From the NCBI RefSeq assembly GCF_013342145.1, contig NZ_JABUQZ010000001.1, positions 3,224,001 to 3,288,000 on the forward strand: a DNA stretch of 64,000 nt, read 5' to 3'. Below, one piece after another: positions 9,734 to 17,798 of this stretch; within the stretch, counting starts at the first letter, position 1, and every line of letters begins with the position of its first letter. The notes beneath the pieces are model-generated. The model did not search any database, was not told where the DNA came from, and worked only from the letters and a program-made list of their open reading frames with translations. A program made the translations under genes and the position numbers. The stretch is from Haloterrigena gelatinilytica (GTDB lineage: Archaea > Halobacteriota > Halobacteria > Halobacteriales > Natrialbaceae).

Positions 9734-10597
9734 ATGGCAACCGACTACGCCAACGACGTACTCGTGTCCGCCGACTGGGTCGAGGAGCGCCTCGACGACT
9801 TCCAGGACGACGACTCCGACCTCCGACTGGTCGAAGTCGACGTCGACACGGAAGCCTACGAGGAAGAGCACGCCCCCGGTGCGATCGGGTTCAACTGGGA
9901 GACGCAGCTCCAGGACCAGACCCAGCGAGACATCCTCGAGAAGGAGGACTTCGAGGAACTGCTCGGCAGTCACGGCATCAGCGAGGACGACACGGTCGTC
10001 CTCTACGGTGACAACTCCAACTGGTTCGCCGCTTACGCCTACTGGCAGTTCAAGTACTACGGCCACGACGACGTCAAGCTGCTCGACGGCGGCCGCGAGT
10101 ACTGGCTCGAGAACGACTACCCGACCACGGACGAGGAGCCCGACTTCTCCGAGACCGAGTACGACGCGGCCGGCCCGCGCGAGAGCATCCGCGCCTACCG
10201 CGAAGACGTCGAGAACGCGATCGAGCGCGGCGTTCCGCTCGTCGACGTCCGCTCGCCCGAGGAGTACTCCGGCGAGGTCCTCGCGCCCCCGGGACTCCAG
10301 GAGACCGCCCAGCGCGGCGGCCACATCCCCGGCGCCAGCAACATCTCGTGGGCGGCCGTCACCAACGACGACGGCACCTTCAAGGACTACGACGAGCTCG
10401 AGGAGCTCTACGCCGAGGAAGGCATCGACGGCGACGAGACGACCGTCGCCTACTGCCGCATCGGCGAGCGATCCTCCGTCGCCTGGTTCGCCCTGCACGA
10501 ACTGCTCGGCTACGACGACGCCGTCAACTACGACGGCTCCTGGACCGAGTGGGGCAACCTGGTCAACGCGCCCATCGAGAAGGGCGAGGGCGACTGA
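9734..10597 (+). CDS. Tandem-rhodanese sulfurtransferase
   Basis: A 287-residue two-domain rhodanese with EEHAPGAIGFNW in the first domain and the catalytic loop AYCRIGERSSV in the second. The loop type CRxGxRSS is typical of thiosulfate sulfurtransferases. The neighbouring divergent rhodanese has a different loop (CNTARRIS), so the two enzymes may differ in donor or acceptor. The ATG at 9734 is preceded by nine open codons that I leave out. Likely cytoplasmic, in sulfide/cyanide handling or sulfur supply. Confidence 0.93.
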   Translation: MATDYANDVLVSADWVEERLDDFQDDDSDLRLVEVDVDTEAYEEEHAPGAIGFNWETQLQDQTQRDILEKEDFEELLGSHGISEDDTVVLYGDNSNWFAAYAYWQFKYYGHDDVKLLDGGREYWLENDYPTTDEEPDFSETEYDAAGPRESIRAYREDVENAIERGVPLVDVRSPEEYSGEVLAPPGLQETAQRGGHIPGASNISWAAVTNDDGTFKDYDELEELYAEEGIDGDETTVAYCRIGERSSVAWFALHELLGYDDAVNYDGSWTEWGNLVNAPIEKGEGD

Positions 10598-10767
10598 GCA
10601 ACGCGAAGGAGCCCTCGTATCGAAACGGGGAGGCGAAGCCGACCCGTGGAGAAGGGCAACTGAGCGACGCGTAACGAACTCCGATTTTCCGTTTTTCTCC
10701 GACTCGAGTAGCGACCGCGCTATCGTCCTAGTCGGCGACGAACCGCAAAACCGGCGACGCGGACCGA

Positions 10768-11214
10768 CTACTTCGAGAAAACGCTGTCCGCCGTCGCGGC
10801 GCCGACGATGCTGAACACGGAGCCGATGCTGACGGCCTTGAGCGTCGTCCACGCTACGTCGACCGTCGTTCCGGGCTCCTGGATCAACGTGGCGGGCGCA
10901 TTAAATAGGAGCGCGAGGATCAGTACCGACCCGAACGAGACGAGCAACAGCGAGATAAAGCGGATCGGTACGCCGGCGACCTCCTGTTCGACGTCCGGAT
11001 CGCGAGTCGTGTCCGCCGTGTACAGCGCGCCGTAGCCGATCGCCGAAACGACGACGATCGTCAGCACCGCCTGTACCGCACTCATGCTACCCGCGAGGGT
11101 CCAGACCTCCTCGGTCACGACGAACGGACCGGCGAGCAGGAAGCCGCCGACGATCTGCTGTGCCGAGTCGGCCCACCGGAACTGGCGGGGACGTCGCGGC
11201 CGTCGGATTTTCAT
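10768..11214 (-). CDS. DUF2391-type integral membrane protein
   Basis: A 148-residue protein with about four hydrophobic segments and a basic N-terminus. The stretch WADSAQQIVGGFLLAGPFVV followed by TEEVWTLA resembles the DUF2391 (TIGR02587-like) membrane family, of which haloarchaea carry a short version. The function is unknown. It stands alone between the rhodanese and a deacetylase-like lipoprotein. Confidence 0.75.
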   Translation of the reverse strand: MKIRRPRRPRQFRWADSAQQIVGGFLLAGPFVVTEEVWTLAGSMSAVQAVLTIVVVSAIGYGALYTADTTRDPDVEQEVAGVPIRFISLLLVSFGSVLILALLFNAPATLIQEPGTTVDVAWTTLKAVSIGSVFSIVGAATADSVFSK

Positions 11215-11348
11215 GGGCCCCCTTTTCGCTCATCTGTGAAATACCGACCGATCGGCACGTCAAACGACCCGGCCGCTGCGATCGCGATCGCCGTCGCTCG
11301 CGAACGATCGCTGCAAGAAAAAACCCGATCTACTGCCGGAATACGACG

Positions 11349-12545
11349 TTATTCGTGCAGGTAGTCCGACGCGAGGTCCGCGGGCGTGATGACTTCGAGA
11401 TCGCCGTTCGACTCGAGGTCGGCGACCAGTTCGAGCGTCGCGTCGAGGTTCTCGAGCTCGCGGAACGAGAGCGTCGTGATCGTCCGCTGGTCGGCGGTCC
11501 ACTCGAGGAGCGTCTCGGCCTCCTCGGCGTCGGGGTTGGTCGCGCGGGGCACCATGGCGGGGTTGGTCACGTGGCCGTGACCGGGGAAGCCGCCGACGAA
11601 CCCGAGGTCGTGGTGCTTCTCGACCAGTTCGAGGGTGGTGTCGTCGTACCGGTTGAGGGGGTACGAGAAGTACTCGGCGTCGAACCCGTGGTCCTCGAGC
11701 CACGAGACGGCGCCGGTGATCTCGGCTTCCTGACTCTCCGCGTCGAGCGCGGTGAGATCGGTGCCGGTCGCGCCCTCGCTGGCGATCGTCCAGCCGTCCT
11801 CCTGGAGCGACTCGAGCTCGTCCACCGAGGGATAGCCGGAGCCGCCCACGTAGTCGGTCTTGACGAACGCGGTCGCGGGGAGATCGTGCTCGGCGAGCGC
11901 CGGGGCGGCGTCGACGGCGGCCGACTCGTCGGGGAACTCGAGCAGCACTTTCCCGGTGTCGGGTCGCTTGACGAAGTGGTAGTCGTCGACCCACAGGGAC
12001 ATCTCTCGATCGCCGGCCCAGAACGAGATCTTTGTGTGTGCGATCGAACTCAGGTCCGGGTCGCCGACGGTCTTGTTGAACCCGAGGTCGTGACGGGCGA
12101 ACGAGCCGTCGGGCTCGACCGCACACTGGAGCAGCAGTCGGTTGCCGTCGGTGTCCGACAGTTGGACGATCGGGTTGACGTCGTGATCGCTCGCGAACGC
12201 CAGCGCGGGGAGCTCGTCGGAGAGGTCGCGCGGCGAGTCGAACTCGCGTTTGATCATGACGCGCGTGTCGGACTCGTCGGCGTCCATTCGGGCGGACTGG
12301 GAGCCGACGTGGGTCCGCTCCTCGTCGGCGCTCATCGAGCCCTCCATCACCGTCCACTTCGAGAGGTCCTCGAACTCGTCGAACGAGCCCGGATCCTCGT
12401 TGATCGGGTCCGACGATCCGTTCTCGTCGCCGTTTTCGTTACCGTTCTCGTCGCCGTTTTCTTCGTCGGTCTCCGAACCGCTCAGGGCGGAACAGCCGGC
12501 GAACAGCGTCGCCCCGGCCGTCGCGAGGTACACTCGTCGTTTCAT
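11349..12545 (-). CDS. Polysaccharide deacetylase-like lipoprotein
   Basis: A 398-residue surface lipoprotein. The signal MKRRVYLATAGATLFAGC ends in a lipobox Cys at residue 18 and is followed by an Asn/Glu/Gly/Asp repeat linker (about 27-55). Residues about 60-200 look like a beta-sandwich carbohydrate-binding module. The C-terminal half resembles a NodB/CE4 deacetylase: LPATAFVKTDYVG, HGFDAEYFSYP, and FVGGFPGHGH late. The canonical Asp-Asp/HxxxH metal set is not clearly complete, so the activity may be altered. Start fixed by the lipobox. Confidence 0.75.
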   Translation of the reverse strand: MKRRVYLATAGATLFAGCSALSGSETDEENGDENGNENGDENGSSDPINEDPGSFDEFEDLSKWTVMEGSMSADEERTHVGSQSARMDADESDTRVMIKREFDSPRDLSDELPALAFASDHDVNPIVQLSDTDGNRLLLQCAVEPDGSFARHDLGFNKTVGDPDLSSIAHTKISFWAGDREMSLWVDDYHFVKRPDTGKVLLEFPDESAAVDAAPALAEHDLPATAFVKTDYVGGSGYPSVDELESLQEDGWTIASEGATGTDLTALDAESQEAEITGAVSWLEDHGFDAEYFSYPLNRYDDTTLELVEKHHDLGFVGGFPGHGHVTNPAMVPRATNPDAEEAETLLEWTADQRTITTLSFRELENLDATLELVADLESNGDLEVITPADLASDYLHE

Positions 12546-12731
12546 TCCGATCGAGGAAATTCGATATAGGGTGATTGTTATAGCTCGGTTATCGTCAGGA
12601 GCGGCGGTATTAACCGGCGGCTGATAGTCGGAATGGACCGGCTACTCTCCCGGTCGGCTCCCGACCGCGCCCCGACGGGCCGCGAGCGCTATCGCGACAG
12701 ACCTAACTCGAGGCCCGTCGAAGGGGCCGGT

Positions 12732-13367
12732 ATGACAGCTGCCGAGGCGTTCGTCGAAGCCGTTGAGGAGGACAACCAGACCGCGCTCTCCCGACTCGGG
12801 TCCTCGAAGTCGCTGTACGCCGACACCGACGGCGACATCGACACCGAACCCGTCCTCCGGGCGACCGCCGACGCCGAACACGCCGCCTGGCAGACGTTCC
12901 TCGAGTGGGCCGACGACGAGAGCCACGAGGCGGCCCGCGAGGCCTTCGAGACCACCGCCGAGGAGGAGCAGGGCCACTACGAGACCGTCCTCGACCAACT
13001 CGGAGACGAGGAGTACGAACCGCAGGAAGTGCCCGCGCTCCACGAGTACCTGCGCGGCCTCGAGTCGACCGTCGAGCGCGTCGGCGCCTTCGTCGGCCGG
13101 ATCCTCGCGAGCCAGCGCTCGAAGGACCAGGTCGTCGGCTACTTCGTCGGCGACGCCGACCCCCAGACCGCGAGCGTCTTCCGCGAGTTCGGCGACGATC
13201 TGGACGCCCAGCTCGAGCGCGCGACGGACCTCCTCGAGGACGTCTGCGACGACGAGGACGACCGCGAGCGCGCCCACGAGGCCGCCGACGGCGCGATCGA
13301 GGCCGCCTACGACGAGTACGTCGAGAGCCTCGAGGCGATGGGCGCGAACCCCAAGCCCGTCTGCTGA
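12732..13367 (+). CDS. Rubrerythrin-like four-helix protein
   Basis: A 211-residue, very acidic, all-helical protein. Pairs of Glu/His-containing helices (TADAEHAAWQTFLEWA, TAEEEQGHYETVLDQL) suggest a ferritin-like/rubrerythrin-type diiron fold. The C-terminus ends KPVC. No rubredoxin CxxC pairs are present, so it is not a full rubrerythrin. The ATG at 12732 is preferred over an upstream in-frame ATG at 12633, because the extension is basic and lacks haloarchaeal composition. Confidence 0.65.
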   Translation: MTAAEAFVEAVEEDNQTALSRLGSSKSLYADTDGDIDTEPVLRATADAEHAAWQTFLEWADDESHEAAREAFETTAEEEQGHYETVLDQLGDEEYEPQEVPALHEYLRGLESTVERVGAFVGRILASQRSKDQVVGYFVGDADPQTASVFREFGDDLDAQLERATDLLEDVCDDEDDRERAHEAADGAIEAAYDEYVESLEAMGANPKPVC

Positions 13368-13438
13368 TCGCGACCGGACGCTGATCGTGACCGTGAACTG
13401 ACCGAAAAACGAGTGATTCCGCGCTGTTTCGAGCGCGT

Positions 13439-13711
13439 TCAGACGCCTTCGACCGTCTCCCGGAACGCCCGGACCGACTCGAGGGCGTCGTCTACCTGGT
13501 CGGCGACCTCGCCGCCTTCTTCGTCGGCGATATCGGAGAGGATGTGCTCGTGACGGGCCAGTTTGCCGTGGTCGGGGCCGCGGTCGGCCTCGGCGAGGGT
13601 GGCGAACTCGTCGGCCTGGTTCTCGAGGCGCTCGCGGGTCTCGTCGTCGGAGGCGGCGTCCGCGGCGTCTCGGAGCGTCGCTGCTGCGTCTTCGAGGTTT
13701 TCTCGTGCCAT
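13439..13711 (-). CDS. Small conserved haloarchaeal helical protein
   Basis: A 90-residue soluble acidic protein, almost wholly helical, with heptad-like Ala/Leu spacing (LEDAAATLRDAADAASDDET) and a His-rich turn in HGKLARHEHIL. It resembles short haloarchaeal proteins of unknown function. No catalytic motif is visible. It sits between the rubrerythrin-like gene and thiM without sharing an operon with either. Confidence 0.7.
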   Translation of the reverse strand: MARENLEDAAATLRDAADAASDDETRERLENQADEFATLAEADRGPDHGKLARHEHILSDIADEEGGEVADQVDDALESVRAFRETVEGV

Positions 13712-13785
13712 ACGCTGACGTTCACCCGGGGCGGTTAAAACGGTTTCAATCGCTCCCGCGAGGTGGACCCTCTCGAAAACTGTCG

Positions 13786-14625
13786 TCAGTCGACGCGCTC
13801 GAGTCGCCCTGCGAGGTCCAGTTCGGCCGCCGTGTCCGGATCGAAGCCGGCGACGGCGTCGTGGAAGTTCGTCCGGAAGCTGGCCGGCCCGTCGTGGGGC
13901 ATCTCGGCCGCGCGTTCGCCGGCGATGCCGAAGGCGAGCGCGCCGTGGACGGCGGCCGTCGGCGCGTCGTCGACGGCGCCGCGGAAGGCCGCGAGCGTGG
14001 CCCCGAGCATGCAGCCGGTGCCGACGACCTCCGAGAGCCGTTCGTGGCCGGCCGCGAGCCGGACCGCGCCGTCGTCGGTCGCGACGACGTCCTCGACGCC
14101 CGAGGCGACGACCGTCGCGCCCGTCGAGTCCGCCAGCGACCGGGCCGCGTCCTCGATCTCGTCGTACTCGCCGACCGACTCGACGCCCTTCACTTCGGCT
14201 TCGACGCCCGCGAGCGCGCTGATCTCGCCGTAGTTGCCCTTGATGATCGAAAAGTCGAGGTCCTCGAGCAGCGCCTCGGCGACCGCCTCCCGCGTGGGCG
14301 TGGCCCCGACGCCGACGGGGTCGAGGACGACCGGGATGTCGCGCTCGGCGGCGGTCGCCCCGGCATCGTGCATGGCCTCGACTTTCCCCTCGGGCACCTG
14401 TCCGGTGTTGAGCAGGATCGCGGCGGCGCCGGCGGCCATCTCGCCGGCGTCGCCCGGCGAGTCGGCCATCACCGGGAGCGCGTCCCAGTGGAGGGTGAGG
14501 TTGGCCACGTCGTTCATCGTCACTTCGTTGGTCAGGTGCTGGACGAGCGGCGACCCCCGGTCGATCGCGCGCAGCGAGTCCGCGAGGTCGTCGCCGGTAA
14601 TACCATCGGGTAGTGAATCACTCAT
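13786..14625 (-). CDS. thiM: Hydroxyethylthiazole kinase
   Basis: Phosphorylates 4-methyl-5-(2-hydroxyethyl)thiazole in thiamine salvage. The 279 residues show family motifs such as LVQHLTNEVTMNDVAN near the N-terminus, VVLDPVGVGATPTR in the middle, and GTGCMLGATLAAF in the C-terminal anion-hole region. The start overlaps the end of thiE by 8 nt, so the two are translated from one message and supply the thiazole and coupling steps together. Confidence 0.95.
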   Translation of the reverse strand: MSDSLPDGITGDDLADSLRAIDRGSPLVQHLTNEVTMNDVANLTLHWDALPVMADSPGDAGEMAAGAAAILLNTGQVPEGKVEAMHDAGATAAERDIPVVLDPVGVGATPTREAVAEALLEDLDFSIIKGNYGEISALAGVEAEVKGVESVGEYDEIEDAARSLADSTGATVVASGVEDVVATDDGAVRLAAGHERLSEVVGTGCMLGATLAAFRGAVDDAPTAAVHGALAFGIAGERAAEMPHDGPASFRTNFHDAVAGFDPDTAAELDLAGRLERVD

Positions 14626-15286
14626 CGGCTACCGATGCGTCCCCGACCCCCTTCGCAGTTTCGACGACGTCCGCGAGCGCCGCGGTCGCGGCCCGCGGAT
14701 CGTCGGCCGCGGTGATCTCGGAGATGACGGCCACGCCGGTCGCGCCGGCCTCGACGACCGGGGCCGCGTTGTCGGCCGTGACGCCGCCGATGCCGACGAC
14801 CGGAATCGAGACCGCGTCGACGATCTCCGCGATCCGCTCCGGGCCGACGCCGTTCTTGTACCGGTCGACGTCCTTCGAGGTCGTCCCGTAGACGGTACCG
14901 ACGCCGAGGTAGTCCGCCCCCGCGGCCTCGGCCTCGAGGGCCTCCTCGACCGTCGCCGTCGAGCAGCCGACGATCGCCTCGGGGCCGAGCAACTCCCGCG
15001 CGACGGCCACCGGGAGGTCCGACTGGCCGACGTGGACGCCGTCGGCGTCGATCGCCTCGGCGACGTCGACCCGGTCGTTGACGATCAGGTCCACGTCCGC
15101 CTCGGCGGTCAGTTCGCGCAGTTCGAGGCCCAGTTCGTACCGCCAGCGGGCGTCGGTGTCCTTCTCGCGCAGTTGGACGACGTCGACGCCGCCCGCGATC
15201 GCCGCGCGGACGACGTCGACCGTCGAGCGGTCGCCGGAGATCGACTGCTGGGTGACGAGGTAGGTGCCGTACTCCGATGGATCCAT
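14618..15286 (-). CDS. thiE: Thiamine phosphate synthase
   Basis: Joins HMP pyrophosphate and thiazole phosphate to thiamine phosphate. The 222-residue TIM-barrel protein has the expected VDVVQLREKD, LIVNDRVDVAEA, DGVHVGQSDLP and GADYLGVGTVYGT motifs. It is the first gene of the thiE-thiM pair. I saw no TPP riboswitch in the 165 nt upstream. Confidence 0.95.
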   Translation of the reverse strand: MDPSEYGTYLVTQQSISGDRSTVDVVRAAIAGGVDVVQLREKDTDARWRYELGLELRELTAEADVDLIVNDRVDVAEAIDADGVHVGQSDLPVAVARELLGPEAIVGCSTATVEEALEAEAAGADYLGVGTVYGTTSKDVDRYKNGVGPERIAEIVDAVSIPVVGIGGVTADNAAPVVEAGATGVAVISEITAADDPRAATAALADVVETAKGVGDASVADE

Positions 15287-15451
15287 GGGAGGAACTGGCG
15301 TGACAGATCCACTAAGCGACTGTGGTTCCCGCGCACGGGCGTTGGGACACGGGAACGCGCGATTCCGATCCGCGGCCGGTGCTCAGGACTCGAGGGAGTC
15401 CTCGCGGGTCACATCCGTTCCCCGCTCGCCGTGCCGAGATCCTCACTGCGT

Positions 15452-16051
15452 TCAGATCTCGCCCGTCCGAACCAGCGCGTCCCAGTCGGCTTCGTCGAGT
15501 CGATCCCGAAGCGCGGGCAGCGGCGTGATCGGCTCCGGATCGGCCGTCTTCTCGCCGATCGATCGGCGCCACCAGGCGACGTCGCGCCACTCGCCTTCGG
15601 CGTAGCCGATCGCGGGAAAGTCGACGCAGCGCTCGAAGCCAAGCCGCTCGTGGAACCGCTCGGTCTCGGGGTTGGGGACCGTCGTCACGGCGTAGCCGTC
15701 GCGGACGCCCTGGCGCTCGAGAACCGCGAACAGCGACTCGTAGAGCGCGCGACCGACGCCCGACTGACGGGCGTCGTCGGCGACGTAGACGGAGAGTTCG
15801 ACCGTCCACTGATGGGCTCGGCGCTCTCGCAGCCGGCTGGCGTAGGCGTAGCCGACGACCGCGCCTCCACGTTCGTAGACGAGCCACGGATAGGTCTCGA
15901 GGGTCGACGCGATTCGATCGGCCATTTCGGCTTCGGTCGGCGGCGCCTCCTCGAACGTGACCGCCGTCGACTCGCAGAAGGGAGCGTAGATATCGCGGGC
16001 CGCGGCGGCGTCGTCCGGCGTTGCGACTCGAATCCGCGCGTCGGCTGTCAT
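15452..16051 (-). CDS. GNAT acetyltransferase of the Pat/Bar (phosphinothricin) type
   Basis: A 199-residue GNAT enzyme. It opens IRVATPDDAAAARDIYAPF and continues with ESTAVTFEEAPPTEAEM, both typical of phosphinothricin/methionine sulfoximine acetyltransferase-like proteins. The acetyl-CoA loop is QSGVGRALYESL and the C-terminal signature is ERFHERLGFERC. The natural substrate is probably an amino acid analogue or another small amine; that is family inference. Confidence 0.85.
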   Translation of the reverse strand: MTADARIRVATPDDAAAARDIYAPFCESTAVTFEEAPPTEAEMADRIASTLETYPWLVYERGGAVVGYAYASRLRERRAHQWTVELSVYVADDARQSGVGRALYESLFAVLERQGVRDGYAVTTVPNPETERFHERLGFERCVDFPAIGYAEGEWRDVAWWRRSIGEKTADPEPITPLPALRDRLDEADWDALVRTGEI

Positions 16052-16137
16052 ACGGTCGTCTCTTGCCGACTTGAGGGATAAGTCCCCTGAAACCAGTGGC
16101 GCCGAGACCCGGGGCTGGTCAGTTGAGCACCTCGAGA

Positions 16138-16675
16138 ACGACGGCTTCCCGTCGTATCTTCAGCTTGTGACCAGAAGCACTTAAAGAGCGGTCGCAGCCA
16201 CTACACCGAACCACCGGGCGAACGGAGTGGTAACTACGCGAAATTGGACTCCGCAGAACGACGCTCTCCCGTCGTATCTCTACCTTGTGACCAGAACCAC
16301 TTAAAGCGACTCAGCGAAATGTGGGCTGCTCACGTGGCGAACGTAGTAACTCCTCGGTCGAGAATCACTCGAGAAGGACCGCCTCTCCGTCGTATCTTGA
16401 CCTTGTGACCAGAGATACTTAAAGGAAATCGCGTTCGCCACACGGAATCACCGAGCGATTCAGCCGCGGCTACTCGAGATTGCGCTCCGGAGAATGACGC
16501 TGTCCCGTCGTAGCTTCACCTTGTGACGAGAAGCACTTAAATTCAGTCCGCGTTCGCAGGGCTGGACCGCCGAGCGAACGACAGTAGCGACTACGAGAAA
16601 GTGTGCCCCGAAGAACCGCGTTCTCCCGTCATAGCTCTACCTTGTGACCAGAACCACTTAAAGGACGAACGGGGC
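16138..16675 (+). repeat. Array of five ~120-bp tandem repeats with a promoter-like core
   Basis: Five units with the sequence CTTGTGAC at 16164, 16284, 16402, 16520 and 16641 (spacing 120, 118, 118, 121). Each core reads about CCCGTCGTATCT, then two to three variable bases, then CCTTGTGACCAGAA, a short gap, and ACTTAAA. The last part matches a haloarchaeal BRE plus TATA box (CAGAA-CCA-CTTAAA) read to the right. Upstream of the core is a dyad ACGACG-N6-CGTCGT in copies 1 and 2 (7+4+7 in copy 1, 16138-16155) and, with a wobble pair, in copy 4. The ~70 nt between cores is also weakly related between copies, for example GTGGTAACTACG, GTAGTAACTCC and GTAGCGACTACG. The spacing is not a multiple of three and no long frame spans it. 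Confidence 0.85.
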
Positions 16676-16840
16676 CGCGACACCGGAAGGAGCAGTCAGT
16701 GCTCCGACCGTAACGCCCATACCGAGCACTGAGAGTATCACAGCCGTGATGCAGGGCACGACTGCGAGGGCGACGCGTCCCTCGAGCCGACCGTCTCGCG
16801 GGGAGGGTGAGCGCTGACCGATGGCCGACCTAATCGGCAT
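16658..16840 (-). CDS. Possible small membrane protein
   Basis: A 60-residue frame whose C-terminal two thirds are hydrophobic (VALAVVPCITAVILSVLGMG then VTVGALTA), enough for one or two membrane passes. It starts inside the AEC permease N-terminus on the opposite strand and ends at the TATA-like box of the last repeat unit. Composition is acceptable but there is no recognised family, so this may be chance. A perfect GGAGCA-N5-TGCTCC hairpin lies within it. Confidence 0.25.
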   Translation of the reverse strand: MPIRSAIGQRSPSPRDGRLEGRVALAVVPCITAVILSVLGMGVTVGALTAPSGVAAPFVL

Positions 16841-17780
16841 CTTCGCCTCGGCGATCGGGCCGATCGTCGCGATCGCGGGGGTCGGTTACGTCCTGGCGAC
16901 CGTCAAGCAGATCGATCCGGAGCCGTTGAACACGGCCGTCGTCTACGTGTTGGCGCCCGCGCTGGTGTTTCACAGTCTCGCCGTCACGGAACTCGCCGCG
17001 GCGACGCTCGCGCGAGTGACGGTCGGCGTCCTCCTCTTTACCGCGGCGATGTGGGGTCTCGCCGAACTGATCGGCCGCGCCACCGGCGAGCGCGAGCCGG
17101 CGTTGAGCGCCCTGGTCCTCGTCGCGATCTTCACTAACTCGGGGAACCTCGGGATCCCCGTCTCCGACTTCGCGTTCGGCGACGTCGGCCGGGAGACGGC
17201 CGTCCTCTACCTCTCGATCCAGTCGGTGCTGATGTACACCCTCGGCGTCTACATCGCCTCCCGGAGCAGCGGCTCCGCCGGACTCGAGGGGGTTCGCCGG
17301 GTGTTCTACATTCCGCTGGCCTACGCCGTCGTCGCCGCGCTGGTCGCCCGAGCGCTGGATCTGGTACCGCCCGCCGACACGGCGGCGATGGAGACGTTGC
17401 AACTCGTCGGCGACGCCTCGATTCCGCTCATGCTGCTCATCCTCGGCATCCAGCTCGCGCGCACCGACACCGCTTCAGCGGTCTCCCGCGCCTGGTCCGC
17501 GACGGCGCTCAAGATGGTCGTCGCACCGCTGATCGGTCTCGGTATCGCGCTGCTCGTCGGCTTCGAGAACCCGACCGTCGCGCGCGTGTTCGTCCTCGAG
17601 ACCGCGATGCCGGCCGCGGTGACGCCGCTGATCCTCGTCATCGAGTTCGCCGGCGGCGTCCGCTCCGACGGGGTGCTCGTCTCGGAGTACGTCTCGACGT
17701 GCGTGTTCCTGACGACGCTGCTGGCGATCCCGGTGCTCACCGTGTTGATCGCGGTGCTGCAGTCCGGCGTCGTGCTGTGA
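16821..17780 (+). CDS. AEC (auxin efflux carrier)-family permease
   Basis: A 319-residue membrane protein with about ten hydrophobic segments and no signal peptide. The first segment has ASAIGPIVAIAGVGYVLA, and the middle repeats NTAVVYVLAPALVFHS and IFTNSGNLGIPVSDFAFG, which carry the discontinuous-helix Asn/Pro pattern of the AEC/BART superfamily. Substrate unknown: malate, malonate and other organic acids are transported by relatives. The five-copy repeat array ends about 145 bp upstream and reads toward it. Confidence 0.88.
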   Translation: MADLIGIFASAIGPIVAIAGVGYVLATVKQIDPEPLNTAVVYVLAPALVFHSLAVTELAAATLARVTVGVLLFTAAMWGLAELIGRATGEREPALSALVLVAIFTNSGNLGIPVSDFAFGDVGRETAVLYLSIQSVLMYTLGVYIASRSSGSAGLEGVRRVFYIPLAYAVVAALVARALDLVPPADTAAMETLQLVGDASIPLMLLILGIQLARTDTASAVSRAWSATALKMVVAPLIGLGIALLVGFENPTVARVFVLETAMPAAVTPLILVIEFAGGVRSDGVLVSEYVSTCVFLTTLLAIPVLTVLIAVLQSGVVL

Positions 17781-17798
17781 CAAAATTCGGGCCGTCGG

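Noticed and set aside
13705-14613. Long plus-strand frame over thiM
   Set aside because: Shadow of thiM; composition is Arg/Val/Gly/Asp alternation with no domain.
15287-15451. TPP riboswitch upstream of thiE
   Set aside because: No CUGAGA or other conserved thi-box elements on the minus strand.
16138-16675. CRISPR array
   Set aside because: The conserved blocks recur every ~120 bp, but the intervals are related to each other and too long, and no cas genes are present.
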